Assembly (NCBI RefSeq): GCF_002382885.1
Contig: NZ_NWVL01000006.1
Location: 62,001-126,000 of the forward strand
Length of the DNA: 64,000 nt
Direction: 5' to 3'
DNA from: Streptomyces sp. WZ.A104
GTDB taxonomy: Bacteria > Actinomycetota > Actinomycetes > Streptomycetales > Streptomycetaceae
The notes beneath the pieces were generated by a model that was not told where the DNA came from, did no database searches, and saw nothing but the letters and a program-made list of their open reading frames with translations. Every line of letters begins with the position of its first letter. Positions within the stretch are counted from its first letter, which is position 1. The translations under genes and the position numbers were made by a program. Positions 1-9,846 of the stretch are shown here, in pieces.

Positions 1-272
1 ATGTGGGCGGCGGCTTCGGAGTCGGTGCGCGGCGGGGCGCTGTGAGGAACGACGGTCGCACTGAACGTCTTGCGGGCCAGCCGCTCGGCCTCGTACCAAC
101 CGGTGACCGCCGCGTAGAGGGCCTGCGGGTGCTTGATGCGAATCCTGGCTGAAGGCATGGTGATCAGCAGGGACTGGGCCATCTGAACGGCCTGCGTGGT
201 GTGGCGGCCGACCAGGTACACGGCGAAGTTCGCCCGGTGGCCAGACGTGCGGGAAGCGGTGATGTGAGCCAT
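1..272 (-). CDS. Hypothetical protein, 3' end outside the window
   Basis: The reading frame starts with ATG at 272 after a good AAGGAG ribosome binding site and stays open to the left edge, giving about 90 visible residues. The product is small, basic-to-neutral and soluble-looking, with no recognised family motif. A Trp-Tyr-Glu sits within a segment rich in Arg/Lys. Its upstream region carries the same box, at the same distance from the start, as the parB gene that follows. The two genes are therefore probably co-regulated and both plasmid-maintenance related (inference). The function is unknown. Confidence 0.6.
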   Translation of the reverse strand, partial: MAHITASRTSGHRANFAVYLVGRHTTQAVQMAQSLLITMPSARIRIKHPQALYAAVTGWYEAERLARKTFSATVVPHSAPPRTDSEAAAH

Positions 273-309
273 GACGGCCTCTCCTTGTCGGGGGTTCGCG
301 GCGGCCGAT

Positions 310-351
310 CCGGGGTTTGCCCTCCCCTGATCGACATTTACTAATCTACCT
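310..351 (-). promoter_or_regulatory. Promoter/leader box shared with parB, copy A
   Basis: It contains ccggggtttgccctcccc (310-327) followed by an AT-rich stretch with tttactaatctacct. The 18-base block lies 38 nt from the start at 272. Copy B upstream of parB lies 39 nt from its start. Read on the minus strand, the box gives a GGGG...CCCC mini-hairpin just after a TAGATT/TAGTAAA-type -10 region. It is probably a duplicated promoter plus leader. Confidence 0.55.
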
Positions 352-369
352 CAAATGAAGCATGGTGAC

Positions 370-407
370 AAGGCCGGGGCGGAGGTATCGCGCTCCGCCC
401 CGGCCTT
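370..407 (-). terminator. Strong hairpin terminator after parB
   Basis: A perfect 15-bp stem (370-384 with 393-407) encloses an 8-base loop, six bases beyond the parB stop codon. The very high GC stem without a long T run is typical of actinomycete terminators. It should end minus-strand parB transcription before the next minus-strand gene. Confidence 0.85.
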
Positions 408-412
408 GGTGG

Positions 413-2077
413 TCACGCTGCCAGGGAGAGGCTGACCTCGGCTTCGTGGTCCGAGGGGTCCTCCAGCGGGGAGGCCTCGTTCTGACCGGCCTCGTCCTGG
501 CAGCCCTCGGCCTCGTCGGCGGCGATGCCACGCTCGGTGTCGGGGGCCGGCTGGGTGTCGGAATCGGCCGGGTGGGCGTGCTCCGGCTTGTCCTCCTGGG
601 GATCGGTCTCGATCTCGTCGTCTTCCTCGTCCTCTTCGTACTCGTCGTACTCGTCCTCCGTCGCCGGGGCAGGGTTGTCCCGCTCCTCTCGGCGCTGGCG
701 CAGTTCCGCGATCAGCTCCTCCTCCGGGTTGGTGAGCGTGTAGCCGTAGCGAGCGAGCAGTTCCAGCCACTCGATGGCGAAGTCGAGGTCGAGGCCCCAG
801 CGGCCGTACTCGACCCTGCGCATGTTCGCCTCGGCGTAGACGGCGAGCTGGGCGAACAGGACGAGGGGGAGCTTGTGCTCGGGGGTCCGCTCGACGCGGC
901 GGCGCATGGCCTCCTCCAGGGGCACGTCCTTCGCGGGGCTGGCCCCCAACAGGGTGAACACATCGTGGAGGCGGGCGGTCTCGACGCTGCTGGTCAGGCC
1001 GTGGCCGAAGAGGTGCGTGACGACCGCCTTGTAGAGGCCCTTCGGGGTCTTGTTTGCGCGCGCCATCTCCGTGACGTGCTCGCGGCGCACCTGGGCGGCG
1101 GTGGCGAGGGCTTCCTTCCGCTCGGCCTCCCTGGCTTCGGCGGCTTCCTTCTCCGCGCGCTCCTCGTCGCTGAGGTGCTTGTAGTAGCCGAGGATCTGGT
1201 GGCCGTACTTCTTCGGCTCCCGGCAGACGTAGGTGATGTAGCCGGTCTCATCGAGGTAGGCGGCGTGGCCGGGGCACTTCGCGTGGGTCTCTTCCGTGTA
1301 GGTGTCGCCCGCCGCGTCCCGCATGTCGCGCAGGTTGAGCGGCACCGAGCCCCAGCTCGGCTTGGGAATGACGGTGACTCCGGCGAGCAGCAGCTCGGCC
1401 TTCGCCTTGGCCTTGGCCTCGCGGTTCTTCTTCCGGCGACGCTCGGTCTCCAGGGCGTACTTGAGGTGGCCGCCGTCCTTGATGACCTTGAGGAGCCGGT
1501 TGTACACCTTGGGCTCGTTCTCGAACTCCGCGATCTGCATGGACTGCTCCAAGTCGAGCTGTCCCGCGTCCGCCGCGTCCCGGGCTTCCTTCGGCATCTG
1601 GTGGAGCCGGAGAGAGGCGGCGACCTTCTGCTTGTCCTGGGAGACCTGGCGTGCGATCTCCTCCACATCCAGCCCTTCGAGGGCGAGCTGGTCGTACGCG
1701 GCGGCGATGTCACTGGGCCGCATCTCCGTACGGTGGATGTTCTCGGTGAGCTGGTCGATGATCTTGGCGGCGGTGGTGCTGATGTCGTTACGCACGATGG
1801 CGGGGATGAGCGCGCGCTCCGCCTCGATCGCGGCGGCGTGCCGGTGGAATCCGAAGACGAGGGAGTAGCCGGAGAACTCGTCGCCGACCACGGTGACGGG
1901 CTCCAGAACGCCACGCTCACGGATCGAACCGACGAAGTCGGGGTCCAGATCCACGGGCCGGATGTTGCGCCCGGCCTGAATGGCCTTGGGATCGAGCCAG
2001 ATCAGCTCCATGTTCGCGCTGTGCGAGGTGGACTCGGCTGCTTCGGTGGTGGCGATCTCAACAACGGTGGCGGTCAT
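413..2077 (-). CDS. parB: ParB/RepB/Spo0J-family partition or nucleoid protein
   Basis: The protein has 554 residues. The N-terminal ~110 residues form a ParB/Srx-type domain: a typical DPxxIxxGxNxR-like entry (IWLDPKAIQAGRNIRP), then IRERGVLEPVTV, and the box GFHRHAAAIEAER in place of the chromosomal GERRxRA. A central helix-turn-helix follows (VEEIARQVSQDKQKVAASL, about residues 135-155). The C-terminal half is a lineage-specific extension with coiled-coil-like Glu/Arg/Ala and a very acidic tail (DEYDEYEEDEEDDEIETD). No ParA ATPase gene lies beside it in the window. The start at 2077 has AGGGAGA at proper spacing. The role in plasmid partition or gene silencing is inferred from the family; the long tail suggests a plasmid/ICE type rather than the chromosomal protein. 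Confidence 0.85.
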   Translation of the reverse strand: MTATVVEIATTEAAESTSHSANMELIWLDPKAIQAGRNIRPVDLDPDFVGSIRERGVLEPVTVVGDEFSGYSLVFGFHRHAAAIEAERALIPAIVRNDISTTAAKIIDQLTENIHRTEMRPSDIAAAYDQLALEGLDVEEIARQVSQDKQKVAASLRLHQMPKEARDAADAGQLDLEQSMQIAEFENEPKVYNRLLKVIKDGGHLKYALETERRRKKNREAKAKAKAELLLAGVTVIPKPSWGSVPLNLRDMRDAAGDTYTEETHAKCPGHAAYLDETGYITYVCREPKKYGHQILGYYKHLSDEERAEKEAAEAREAERKEALATAAQVRREHVTEMARANKTPKGLYKAVVTHLFGHGLTSSVETARLHDVFTLLGASPAKDVPLEEAMRRRVERTPEHKLPLVLFAQLAVYAEANMRRVEYGRWGLDLDFAIEWLELLARYGYTLTNPEEELIAELRQRREERDNPAPATEDEYDEYEEDEEDDEIETDPQEDKPEHAHPADSDTQPAPDTERGIAADEAEGCQDEAGQNEASPLEDPSDHEAEVSLSLAA

Positions 2078-2115
2078 GGCCGTCTCCCTGGAATCGTAGG
2101 TCTGTGGCGTCCGGC

Positions 2116-2160
2116 CCGGGGTTTGCCCTCCCCGTTCCGACGTGTACTAGTTTACTAGAA
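2116..2160 (-). promoter_or_regulatory. Promoter/leader box shared with upstream gene, copy B, with CTAGT palindrome
   Basis: The block ccggggtttgccctcccc is repeated at 2116-2133. Next to it is the inverted repeat CTAGTttACTAG (2147-2158), which also contains a TAAACT -10-like hexamer on the minus strand. The 39-nt distance to the parB start equals that of copy A. The palindrome could be an operator for ParB itself or for a plasmid repressor (inference). Confidence 0.55.
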
Positions 2161-2628
2161 CTGGCTATCAGGGTCAACTCGTCCCGGCCTTCATTTCCGA
2201 GGTGCCGGGTCCTATGCGAGGTGGATCCCACGTGGGTCCGCGCTACGTGCGGAGGGTGTGCGAGCGCCACTTGCTCGGGTTGGTCGGGTGCGGCGGGTGG
2301 TGTGGACGGCCTGGGGCCGCGGACCCTTTTTCCCCCGCCCTCCCTGCGCTGTGAGATGTCGGGGGCCGGGCGGCGGAGTGCAGGGGAGGAAGGGAGTACC
2401 GCAGCCGGTAGAGCGACGAAGGAGCGGGCCGGCGAGGACACGGACCGGACGACCTTGCGCGCAGCCGCCCGGCCCCCAGAATCGAAAAGCAGGGAGGGCG
2501 GGGGAAACCCCGTACGGACCGCAGCGCAGCGAAGGACCGTACGGGGACAACCAGCCCCGGCAACGCCGGGACGACTGAGTTTGTCCGAAGCGGTTCGCCC
2601 GATACCCCACGAGCCCGAGAATCGGGGC
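2161..2628. other. Long non-coding spacer between parB and the Nudix gene
   Basis: About 470 bases separate the divergent genes without a convincing reading frame. The visible structure is an inverted repeat with 10-bp arms, ccccgtacgg (2508-2517) and ccgtacgggg (2537-2546), and several G-rich or C-rich runs. A partition site (parS-like array) or a small RNA could sit here. No repeated short iterons were recognised by eye. Confidence 0.4.
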
Positions 2629-3630
2629 ATGGGTGATCTGGTGGTGCATGAGACGGCGAGTTGCTACGCCTTCGCGCGGTTCGGCCGGCAGTGGCGGCTG
2701 TGCGTGATCGAGCACCCGCGCCTCGAGGGTGAACTCGTGCCCGGCGGGCACGCCGAGGCTGGTGAAGATCCGCTTGCGACCGCGGTGCGGGAGATGTCGG
2801 AGGAGACGGGACATCGCGTGCGCCTGCTGCCGCCGCCGCTTCCCGAGGGGTACCCGCACCCGGCGACCGCGTCGGTGTGGCATGTGGTCTCGATGCCGGC
2901 CGCTGCGGACAGCCGGTGCGATCGGCGCCACGAGCACCGGGACCACATCGTCGTCGGTGTCGTCGACCGGCCGTTCGCCGTGCACGGGACGCCCGAGCAC
3001 ACTGTTCACTGGGTGGAGCGCAGCGCACTCGACCGGATCAACCTTCCCGAGGACACCCGGGAGCTGGCCGGTGAGCTGTTCGAGACGATCGACCGAGTTG
3101 TGGCCGTGCGGCCCCGGCCGGCGGTCGACGAGGCCTTGGCCGCGGAGCTGCTGCGGCGTCAGCAGGAAGACCAGGCCGTACGGCTGGTCCCGGCGGCCGA
3201 GCGGACGCCGAAGCTGATGGAGCGGTGGCAGGCCATCGACGAGGAGAACACCGCCTGGCTGCGGGAGCTGATCGCCGAGCGCGGCTGGCCGGGCGAGGCC
3301 CTGGTCGGCCGACAGGCCGCCGGAGCCGCCTGGCTAATCGCGCAGCATGCCGACCGGCAGCCCGAGTTCCAGCAGGAGTGCCTGGAGCTACTCTCGGCGG
3401 CCGTGACCGCCGGCGACGCCGACCCGCAGCACGGCGCCCTGCTGGAGGACCGGGTACGGATCGCCCAGGGGCAGGAGCAGGTCTTCGGCACCCAGCTGAC
3501 GCAGGGCGCCGACGGCGCGCTCGTCCCATACCCCGTTGCGAACCCGGACGAGGTCGAGGCGTTGCGGGCGGCGTGGGGGTTCGAGCCGCTGGAGAGCTAC
3601 ATCGAGCAGGTCGCGGCCAGCGTCGGGTAA
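2629..3630 (+). CDS. Nudix hydrolase fused to a DUF6624-like domain
   Basis: The protein has 333 residues from the ATG at 2629; the frame extends further upstream, but that DNA has no coding character. The N-terminal ~150 residues hold a complete Nudix box: GGHAEAGEDPLATAVREMSE continuing into EETGH, i.e. Gx5Ex7REUxEExG. This indicates hydrolysis of a nucleoside-diphosphate-linked substrate. The C-terminal ~170 residues match the DUF6624 pattern as I remember it: Asp-Glu-Glu-Asn-Thr-Ala-Trp-Leu, GWPGEALVG, AAWLIAQHADRQPEFQ, a DRV and a final GTQ. DUF6624 proteins are usually stand-alone in actinomycetes, and their biochemical role is unknown to me. The fusion suggests that the DUF acts on the same substrate or acts as a sensor for it (inference). 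Confidence 0.8.
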   Translation: MGDLVVHETASCYAFARFGRQWRLCVIEHPRLEGELVPGGHAEAGEDPLATAVREMSEETGHRVRLLPPPLPEGYPHPATASVWHVVSMPAAADSRCDRRHEHRDHIVVGVVDRPFAVHGTPEHTVHWVERSALDRINLPEDTRELAGELFETIDRVVAVRPRPAVDEALAAELLRRQQEDQAVRLVPAAERTPKLMERWQAIDEENTAWLRELIAERGWPGEALVGRQAAGAAWLIAQHADRQPEFQQECLELLSAAVTAGDADPQHGALLEDRVRIAQGQEQVFGTQLTQGADGALVPYPVANPDEVEALRAAWGFEPLESYIEQVAASVG

Positions 3631-3718
3631 GGCGAGTCAACGTCTTACCCCGGCTCCCCGAGACCAGATTTCCTCGTGCGGGTTTGTCCTAAACGGTTCG
3701 TCCGACCTCCCTGGAAGG

Positions 3719-4432
3719 TCACCAGCCCAGGGGCTCGCGGTCGTAGAAAAGGCCGCCGGTGGGGCCGTCGTCGGGGAGGGTGGCGAGCCAGACGGGTGTG
3801 TCGGCGGCGTCTTCGGGGGTGCGGTCGGTTTCGCCGTAGGCCATGCGGGTCGCCATGCGCCCGGGGGAGGCGGCGTTGATGAGGATGCCGGTGCCTTCGA
3901 GTTCGGCGGCGAGGATCTGGGTGAGGGCGTTGAGGCCGGCCTTGGAGACGCGGTAGCTCACGTTGCCGGTGCCCATGTTGTTCTGTGAGCCGAGGTGGCT
4001 AGTGATGTTGACTATGCGGCCGTACCCGTTCTTCCTCATCTCCTGGGCCGCTGCTGCGGCGAGCCGCCAGGCGCCGAGGAGGTTGGTGTCCAGGGTGGCC
4101 CGGACGCGCTCGAAGTCCGGTGCGGTGGCCGCCTGGCCGCGGTCGATGGCGACGGCGGCGTTGTTGATCAGTACGTCCAGGCGTCCGAGCGGGGCGGCGA
4201 CGTCGGCGATGCATCGAGCGACGCTGGCCGGGTCGGTGACGTCCAGCTCGTGGGAGTGGACGAACAACTTCTTACGGCCGAGTGCTTCCTCCGCCTCGCG
4301 GCCGGCGAGGCGGTCGCGCACGCCGAGGACGACCTGCATGCCCTGCTCGGCGAGGCGGGTGGCGATGGCGAGGCCGAGGCCACGGTTTGCGCCGGAGACG
4401 AGAGCGACGCGCGGGGTGGGCTGTGTGGTCAT
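3719..4432 (-). CDS. Short-chain dehydrogenase/reductase (classical SDR)
   Basis: The protein has 237 residues. Near the N terminus it carries the cofactor motif SGANRGLGLAIA (TGxxxGxG type) and then the NNAAVA (NNAG-like) motif. The catalytic Ser is in NITSHLG, and YRVSK gives Tyr-x3-Lys. The family reduces or oxidises carbonyl/hydroxyl groups with NAD(P). The start ATG overlaps the stop of the upstream XRE/TPR regulator by four bases (ATGA), so both come from one transcript. A pairing of a TPR regulator with an SDR is common in Streptomyces. The substrate is unknown. Confidence 0.9.
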   Translation of the reverse strand: MTTQPTPRVALVSGANRGLGLAIATRLAEQGMQVVLGVRDRLAGREAEEALGRKKLFVHSHELDVTDPASVARCIADVAAPLGRLDVLINNAAVAIDRGQAATAPDFERVRATLDTNLLGAWRLAAAAAQEMRKNGYGRIVNITSHLGSQNNMGTGNVSYRVSKAGLNALTQILAAELEGTGILINAASPGRMATRMAYGETDRTPEDAADTPVWLATLPDDGPTGGLFYDREPLGW

Positions 4433-5781
4433 GCGGCCAGTGTGGCGAGCAACTGGTCGAGGCGCTGGACTTTCGGGTCCTTGGCGGGGAGCGGGAGTTC
4501 GGCACGGGCGGCTGCGGCGCGGGCCGCGTTCCGCTGGGACGGGGCTGCGGTGATCATCGGGATGGCCGTTTCCAGGAGATGGACGGCGTGGTCGGCATCG
4601 CCGAGGGCAGTGTGGGTGCGGGCGTTCTGGATGGTGTAGGTGGCCAGGTCGCGGTGCTTGGCGGCCGGCATCAGGGCCAGGGCGGTGGCGTAGTGACTCT
4701 GGGCGAGCCGCGGACGGCGCAGGTCGGCGTGGCAGGTTGCGGTCTGGGCGTGGAACTCCGCCGCGTCGAAGTAGCTGGTCCAGGCGGGATCGTCATCGCC
4801 GGCCTCGGCGCGGACCATCTGCGTCTCGGCGGCGGACAGCAGGCGGTCGCACTCGGCGTGGTCGCCGCAGGCCGCTGCCGCACGGGCCTGCCGTAGCAGC
4901 AGCATGGCCAGGGTCCGCGGGGTGACCTTGCCCGCGCCGTCGATAGCGGCTGCAGCGAGCGCGCGGGAGTCGGCGAAGAGGCCGTGGTCGTAGCACTGGA
5001 GGCTCAGTGACTTGAGGATGTTGGCGCCCAGTGCGCGGTCGCCGGCGGTGTGGGCGGCGCGCAGGCCGCTGGCCCAGTACCGCTGTGCCGCGGCGTGGAG
5101 TCCGGCGTCGAAGGAGGACCACCCGGCCAGGCGGGCGAGCTCGGCGGCGAGGCGGTGCAGCCTCTGGCCGACCTCGTTGGTGTAGGACGCCTCTTTGAGG
5201 ATGCCGGTGACCGTGTCGAGTTCGGCGTCCAAGAGGTGGCGGGCGCATGGTCCGCCGAGGCGGGCCTCCAGGCGCCGGAGCCGGGGAAGGCCGTCCTCCA
5301 GGTCCGCGACGAACTCCTTGTCGATCCGGCCTCCGGCGAGCGCCGCGGCCACCGGCTCGGGGGCTCGCGTGAGCCACTGGCCGGCCAGCGCAGTCAGGGC
5401 CTCGCCGCCCAGCTTCATGAATCCGCGTCGGTCGAGCATGGCGTGCTCCAGGGTGTCGTCCAACGCTTGGAGCGTCCCCGCCCGGGTCCAGGGGAAACCG
5501 GTGTGGACCGGGCCGCCGTCCGGCAGCCATCCGGGCCAGCCGAGCCGGTGCACCTCGCCCATCGGAACGCCGAGTTCGGCGGCAAGGGCGGCTTGGCTCT
5601 CGGCGTCCGGCTCGACGCCCCAGTGCTCCCACTTCCACGCCTTGCGTCGGTCGGCCGAGCGGCGGGTCGGCTTGGCGACGATGTCGACAACGTCCTGGTA
5701 GGTCCAGCCCCGTTCGTCCCGCACCACGCTCAGCGGGTGAACGAGCCGTACCGGTGCGCGTAAGCCGGTCGATCGGCCCAT
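4429..5781 (-). CDS. XRE-type regulator with C-terminal TPR-like repeats
   Basis: The protein has about 450 residues. The first ~80 residues look like a divergent helix-turn-helix (VVRDERGWTYQDVVDIV, then a Trp-rich KAWKWEHWG element and QAALAAELGVPMGEVHRLGW). The rest is all-helical with repeated Ala/Leu-rich pairs ending in QNARTHTALGDADHAVHLLE, typical of TPR or signal-binding C domains of large Streptomyces regulators. RRGFMKLGG at ~130 is also common in this family. The start chosen is ATG 5781, with GGGGG six bases upstream; a TTG six bases earlier is possible. It is translationally coupled to the SDR gene and diverges from the glycan operon at 6179, which it may control (inference). 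Confidence 0.75.
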   Translation of the reverse strand: MGRSTGLRAPVRLVHPLSVVRDERGWTYQDVVDIVAKPTRRSADRRKAWKWEHWGVEPDAESQAALAAELGVPMGEVHRLGWPGWLPDGGPVHTGFPWTRAGTLQALDDTLEHAMLDRRGFMKLGGEALTALAGQWLTRAPEPVAAALAGGRIDKEFVADLEDGLPRLRRLEARLGGPCARHLLDAELDTVTGILKEASYTNEVGQRLHRLAAELARLAGWSSFDAGLHAAAQRYWASGLRAAHTAGDRALGANILKSLSLQCYDHGLFADSRALAAAAIDGAGKVTPRTLAMLLLRQARAAAACGDHAECDRLLSAAETQMVRAEAGDDDPAWTSYFDAAEFHAQTATCHADLRRPRLAQSHYATALALMPAAKHRDLATYTIQNARTHTALGDADHAVHLLETAIPMITAAPSQRNAARAAAARAELPLPAKDPKVQRLDQLLATLAA

Positions 5782-6178
5782 CCCCAACCCCCGATGTGTT
5801 CACCGGACTGTAGCCGGCCCACCACTGCGCGCTGATGCTACATCCGTGGCGCCTGGGGCCAGAAGACGACAGGAAGACGACAAACCTGGTCTGTTCAGAC
5901 CGAGTCGAGCGGGGGTTAGCTGGTGCTTCCCCAAAGGGCGACCGGCTGGCGCATGTGCGGCCGGACGTCGCGGGGGAGGCCGGGGACCACCTCAGAGACC
6001 TGACGCTGACCTGGCCGTGCAGCGAGAAGACGTCCACGACGGACGGACCACTCGCACCGATCACAGGGGCGCAACAGGCCTGCCGCGCCCGCATCTGTTC
6101 ACCGTGCACGCTGCTCCAGCCCCGCCGTGCCCACGTGCCGCCGGGCAGGTCGAGCGTGCCTGAGCTTGGAGGAGCCCC
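5782..6178. promoter_or_regulatory. Divergent promoter region with a palindrome
   Basis: About 395 bases lie between the XRE/TPR regulator (minus) and the glycan operon (plus). It contains the palindrome GGTCTGttCAGACC (5888-5901) beside a repeated agaagacgac/aggaagacgac, plausible as an operator. A GGAGGAG site directly precedes the first gene at 6179. No convincing small gene was seen. Confidence 0.4.
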
Positions 6179-7131
<953 letters not shown>

Positions 7132-7135
<4 letters not shown>

Positions 7136-7791
7136 CCGCGCCGACCGCCGACGCCCTCGGCCAGCTCTGGGCGGACGGATACACGCTCGTCCCGGCCGTG
7201 GTCACCGATCCGCTGCTGGAGCGGCTGCGTGCCGAGGCCGATGCCCTGGTGGCCGCGTTCGAGAGCGGCCACCGCAGCGAGGACTTCTGGCACTTCACCC
7301 GCGAGGGCGAGAGCACGCCGGTGCTCTACCGCATCCACAACCTTGAGCAGCAGCCCGGTGCCCCGCTCGCGGCCGGGCTGTTCGCCACCGGCCCGCTGCA
7401 CCACCTCGCCGCGACCCTCCTCGGCGGCCCGGCGCGTGCCCGGGTCATCGCCATGATCGTCAAGATGCCGCACGTGGCCGCCGCTGTCCCCTGGCACCGC
7501 GACCGCACCGACGCCGAGCCCGGCCGTGCGATCAACCTCAGCTTGTTCCTGGACGGCTCCGACGCCTCCAACGGCTGCCTGGAGTTCGTACCCGGCAGCC
7601 ACCTGCTGGCCGATGACGCCGACGTAGACCAGGTTCGCGACGCCGGGCCTGTCCTGCCGGTCGGCGCACGGGCCGGCGACGTGGCCGTGCACGACGTCCG
7701 GGCCGTGCACGCCTCGCGCCCCAACTCCACCGAGCGGCCCCGCCGCAGCCTCGTCATCGAATTCGTCCCCGCCGACACGGAGGTACCGTGA
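7132..7791 (+). CDS. PhyH-family Fe(II)/2-oxoglutarate dioxygenase
   Basis: The protein has 219 residues from a GTG that overlaps the preceding stop. It has the metal-binding His-x-Asp in PWHRDRTD (H122, D124), the typical FVPGSHL turn, a distal His in RAVHASRPN (H193) and an Arg for 2-oxoglutarate in the closing RRSLVIEF strand. The PhyH family hydroxylates or oxidatively cyclises small molecules; members form the ortho-ester links of orthosomycin antibiotics. Its place inside a run of glycosyltransferases suggests that it oxidises a sugar or glycoside (inference). Confidence 0.85.
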
Positions 7792-8801
7792 CCAGCACCG
7801 CACCCGCCCGCCGCCCGAAGGTCGCCACCATCACGGTCGGCACCAACGAGGCCCGCTGGCTGCCCGCCTGCCTCTCCACCCTCCTCGCCAGCCACACCCC
7901 CGACCTCGACCTCACCGTCTGGTACGTCGACAACGCCTCCACCGACGGCAGCACCGCGATGGTCCGCGACGACTTCCCCGCCGTGCGGATCATCGAAAAC
8001 GACGCCAACCTGGGCTTCGCCCGCGCCAACAACGTCGGCATGCGCGCCGCCCTGACCGCCGGCGCCGACTACGTGTTCCTCGTCAACCCCGACACCCGCA
8101 CCCCGGCCGACCTCGTCCAGCAGCTGACCGCCTTCATGGAGAAGTGGCCGACGTACGGCATCTGCGGCCCCATGCAGTACACCTACACCGACGCCGACGG
8201 CGGGGCCGTCTCCCTGGACGAGCACAACGACTGGTCGCGGCTCGCGCTGAAACTGGGCGAGGCCGACGGCTTCGTGGGCGACCGCCCCAACCGGCCCTCC
8301 CCGGCCGGCCCCGCGCACGGCCGAGCCCCCGCCACCCTGGAGCACGCCTACGTCCAGGGCGCGGCCCTCTTCGTCCGCGCCGAGGTCCTGCGCACCCTCG
8401 GCCTGTTCGACCGGGTCTTCCACACCTACTACGAGGAGACCGACCTGTGCCGCCGGGTCCGCTGGGCGGGCTGGCGGGTCGCCCTCAACCTGGACCTGGG
8501 CATCCAGCACTACGGCGGTGGCGGAACCGGCGCGAGCACCTACCGGCGGGTGCAGATGCGCCGCAACCGCTACTACTTCCTGCTCACGGACATCACGTGG
8601 AGGTGGCCCGCGATCCTCTCCCTGGCCGGGCGGTGGCTGCGCCAGGACCTGGCCGGCCGCTCGGTCGGAGGGAACACGACCGTGGTCCGCGGGTGGGCGG
8701 AGACGGCCACTGCCGCGTGGTGGCTGCTGCGGCTCGCCCCGACCATCGCGCGTCGCCGCCGTGCCCACCGCCGCCTGCGCGCTGCCGGGGGCGCGCGGTG
8801 A
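7788..8801 (+). CDS. Glycosyltransferase family 2, rhamnosyltransferase-like
   Basis: The protein has 337 residues, with a GTG start overlapping the upstream stop. The GT-A fold signatures are VDNASTDGS near the N terminus, [10 protein letters not shown], the VNPDTR metal-site variant and a C-terminal [18 protein letters not shown] (ED of the acceptor-binding helix). The C terminus has an amphipathic or weakly hydrophobic stretch but no clear membrane domain. It transfers a sugar from an NDP-sugar; donor and acceptor are unknown. Both flanking junctions are 4-base overlaps. Confidence 0.88.
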   Translation: MTSTAPARRPKVATITVGTNEARWLPACLSTLLASHTPDLDLTVWYVDNASTDGSTAMVRDDFPAVRIIENDANLGFARANNVGMRAALTAGADYVFLVNPDTRTPADLVQQLTAFMEKWPTYGICGPMQYTYTDADGGAVSLDEHNDWSRLALKLGEADGFVGDRPNRPSPAGPAHGRAPATLEHAYVQGAALFVRAEVLRTLGLFDRVFHTYYEETDLCRRVRWAGWRVALNLDLGIQHYGGGGTGASTYRRVQMRRNRYYFLLTDITWRWPAILSLAGRWLRQDLAGRSVGGNTTVVRGWAETATAAWWLLRLAPTIARRRRAHRRLRAAGGAR

Positions 8802-9832
8802 GGCTGCTGTTCGCCGGTGACTTCCATTGGCAGGCCGGATCGGCGCATATGGTCGGCGAATACGTGCGCGCCGCCCCCGCGCTGGACTGCGAAGTCGCCC
8901 TCGCCGGTCCGCTGTGCCGCCTGGACGACCAGGTCCCCGGTCTGCTGCCGGTCGTCGACGATCTCGGCTGGGGCACCCACCTGGTCCTGGTCTTCGAAGG
9001 CCGCCAGTTCCTGGACGAACGGCGGCGGGAGCTGTGCGAGCGCTTCCCGCGGGAGCGCCGGATCGTTCTGGACCCGGACGCCCACTGGGGCGAGCACACC
9101 GTTCTCGGAGCCGACGAGTCCGCCGGAGCCTACGGCCACCAGCAGTGGCAGAAGCTGTACCGGCAGCTGAGTGACCTCATCCTCCAGCCGCGCCTCGGCA
9201 AGCTCCCGGACGGCGTGCAGTTCTTCCCGTACTTCGGGATGCCCAAGCCGGTGCACCGCCCGGAGCGGGCACCGGCCGCGACCTACGACCTCCAGTACGT
9301 CGGCGCGAACTGGTGGCGCTGGGACGCGCTCGCCCAGTTCATCGAGGCCGCCCGTTCGGCGCGCCCGCCGCTGGTGCGGCTGCGGGTGGCCGGCCGCTGG
9401 TGGGACGGCGACCCCCATCCCGACCACCTCGCCGCCACCGCCAACCGGCCCGGCTGGCTGGCCGAGCGCGGCGTCAAGGTCACCGGCCCTGTCCCGTTCG
9501 GTCAGGTCCTCGCGCAGATGGCGAAGGCCGATATCACCCCGGTCCTGGCCCGGCCCCTGCTCGCCCACCAGCGCTTGCTCACCCCGCGCATGTTCGAGAC
9601 CGTCGCGGCCGGCACCATGCCCGCCCTGCCGCCCGAACTCGCCTACACCACCGGCCTCTACGGCGAGGAGATCACCCCGTTCATCCTCGGTGACGACCCG
9701 GCCGAGGACCTCGCCCGGCTCCTGCGCGACGGTCCCTCCAACCGCCAGCGCCTGGGCCGCATCCAGGAGGAACTGCGCCGGGGCTTCAACTACCGGCGCG
9801 TCCTCGGCCAGCTCCTCGCCTTCACCCACTAG
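8798..9832 (+). CDS. GT-B type glycosyltransferase (CgeB-like)
   Basis: The protein has 344 residues from a GTG overlapping the previous stop. The N-terminal half (LLFAGDFHW...) is a variable GT-B domain. The C-terminal half carries the family element LLTPRMFETVAAGTMPALP, equivalent to the RxFExxAxG nucleotide-sugar site of CgeB/DUF3880-type glycosyltransferases, and ends with a helical GFNYRRVLGQLL. It is the only enzyme of its type in the operon. Acceptor and donor are unknown. Confidence 0.75.
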   Translation: MRLLFAGDFHWQAGSAHMVGEYVRAAPALDCEVALAGPLCRLDDQVPGLLPVVDDLGWGTHLVLVFEGRQFLDERRRELCERFPRERRIVLDPDAHWGEHTVLGADESAGAYGHQQWQKLYRQLSDLILQPRLGKLPDGVQFFPYFGMPKPVHRPERAPAATYDLQYVGANWWRWDALAQFIEAARSARPPLVRLRVAGRWWDGDPHPDHLAATANRPGWLAERGVKVTGPVPFGQVLAQMAKADITPVLARPLLAHQRLLTPRMFETVAAGTMPALPPELAYTTGLYGEEITPFILGDDPAEDLARLLRDGPSNRQRLGRIQEELRRGFNYRRVLGQLLAFTH

Positions 9833-9846
9833 TCCGGGAGGCCCCC

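Noticed and set aside
362..2158. A 598-residue plus-strand open frame opposite parB
   Set aside because: It is an antisense shadow typical of GC-rich genes: its product is Val/Leu/Gly/Arg-rich, and the minus-strand frame has ParB motifs and a ribosome site.
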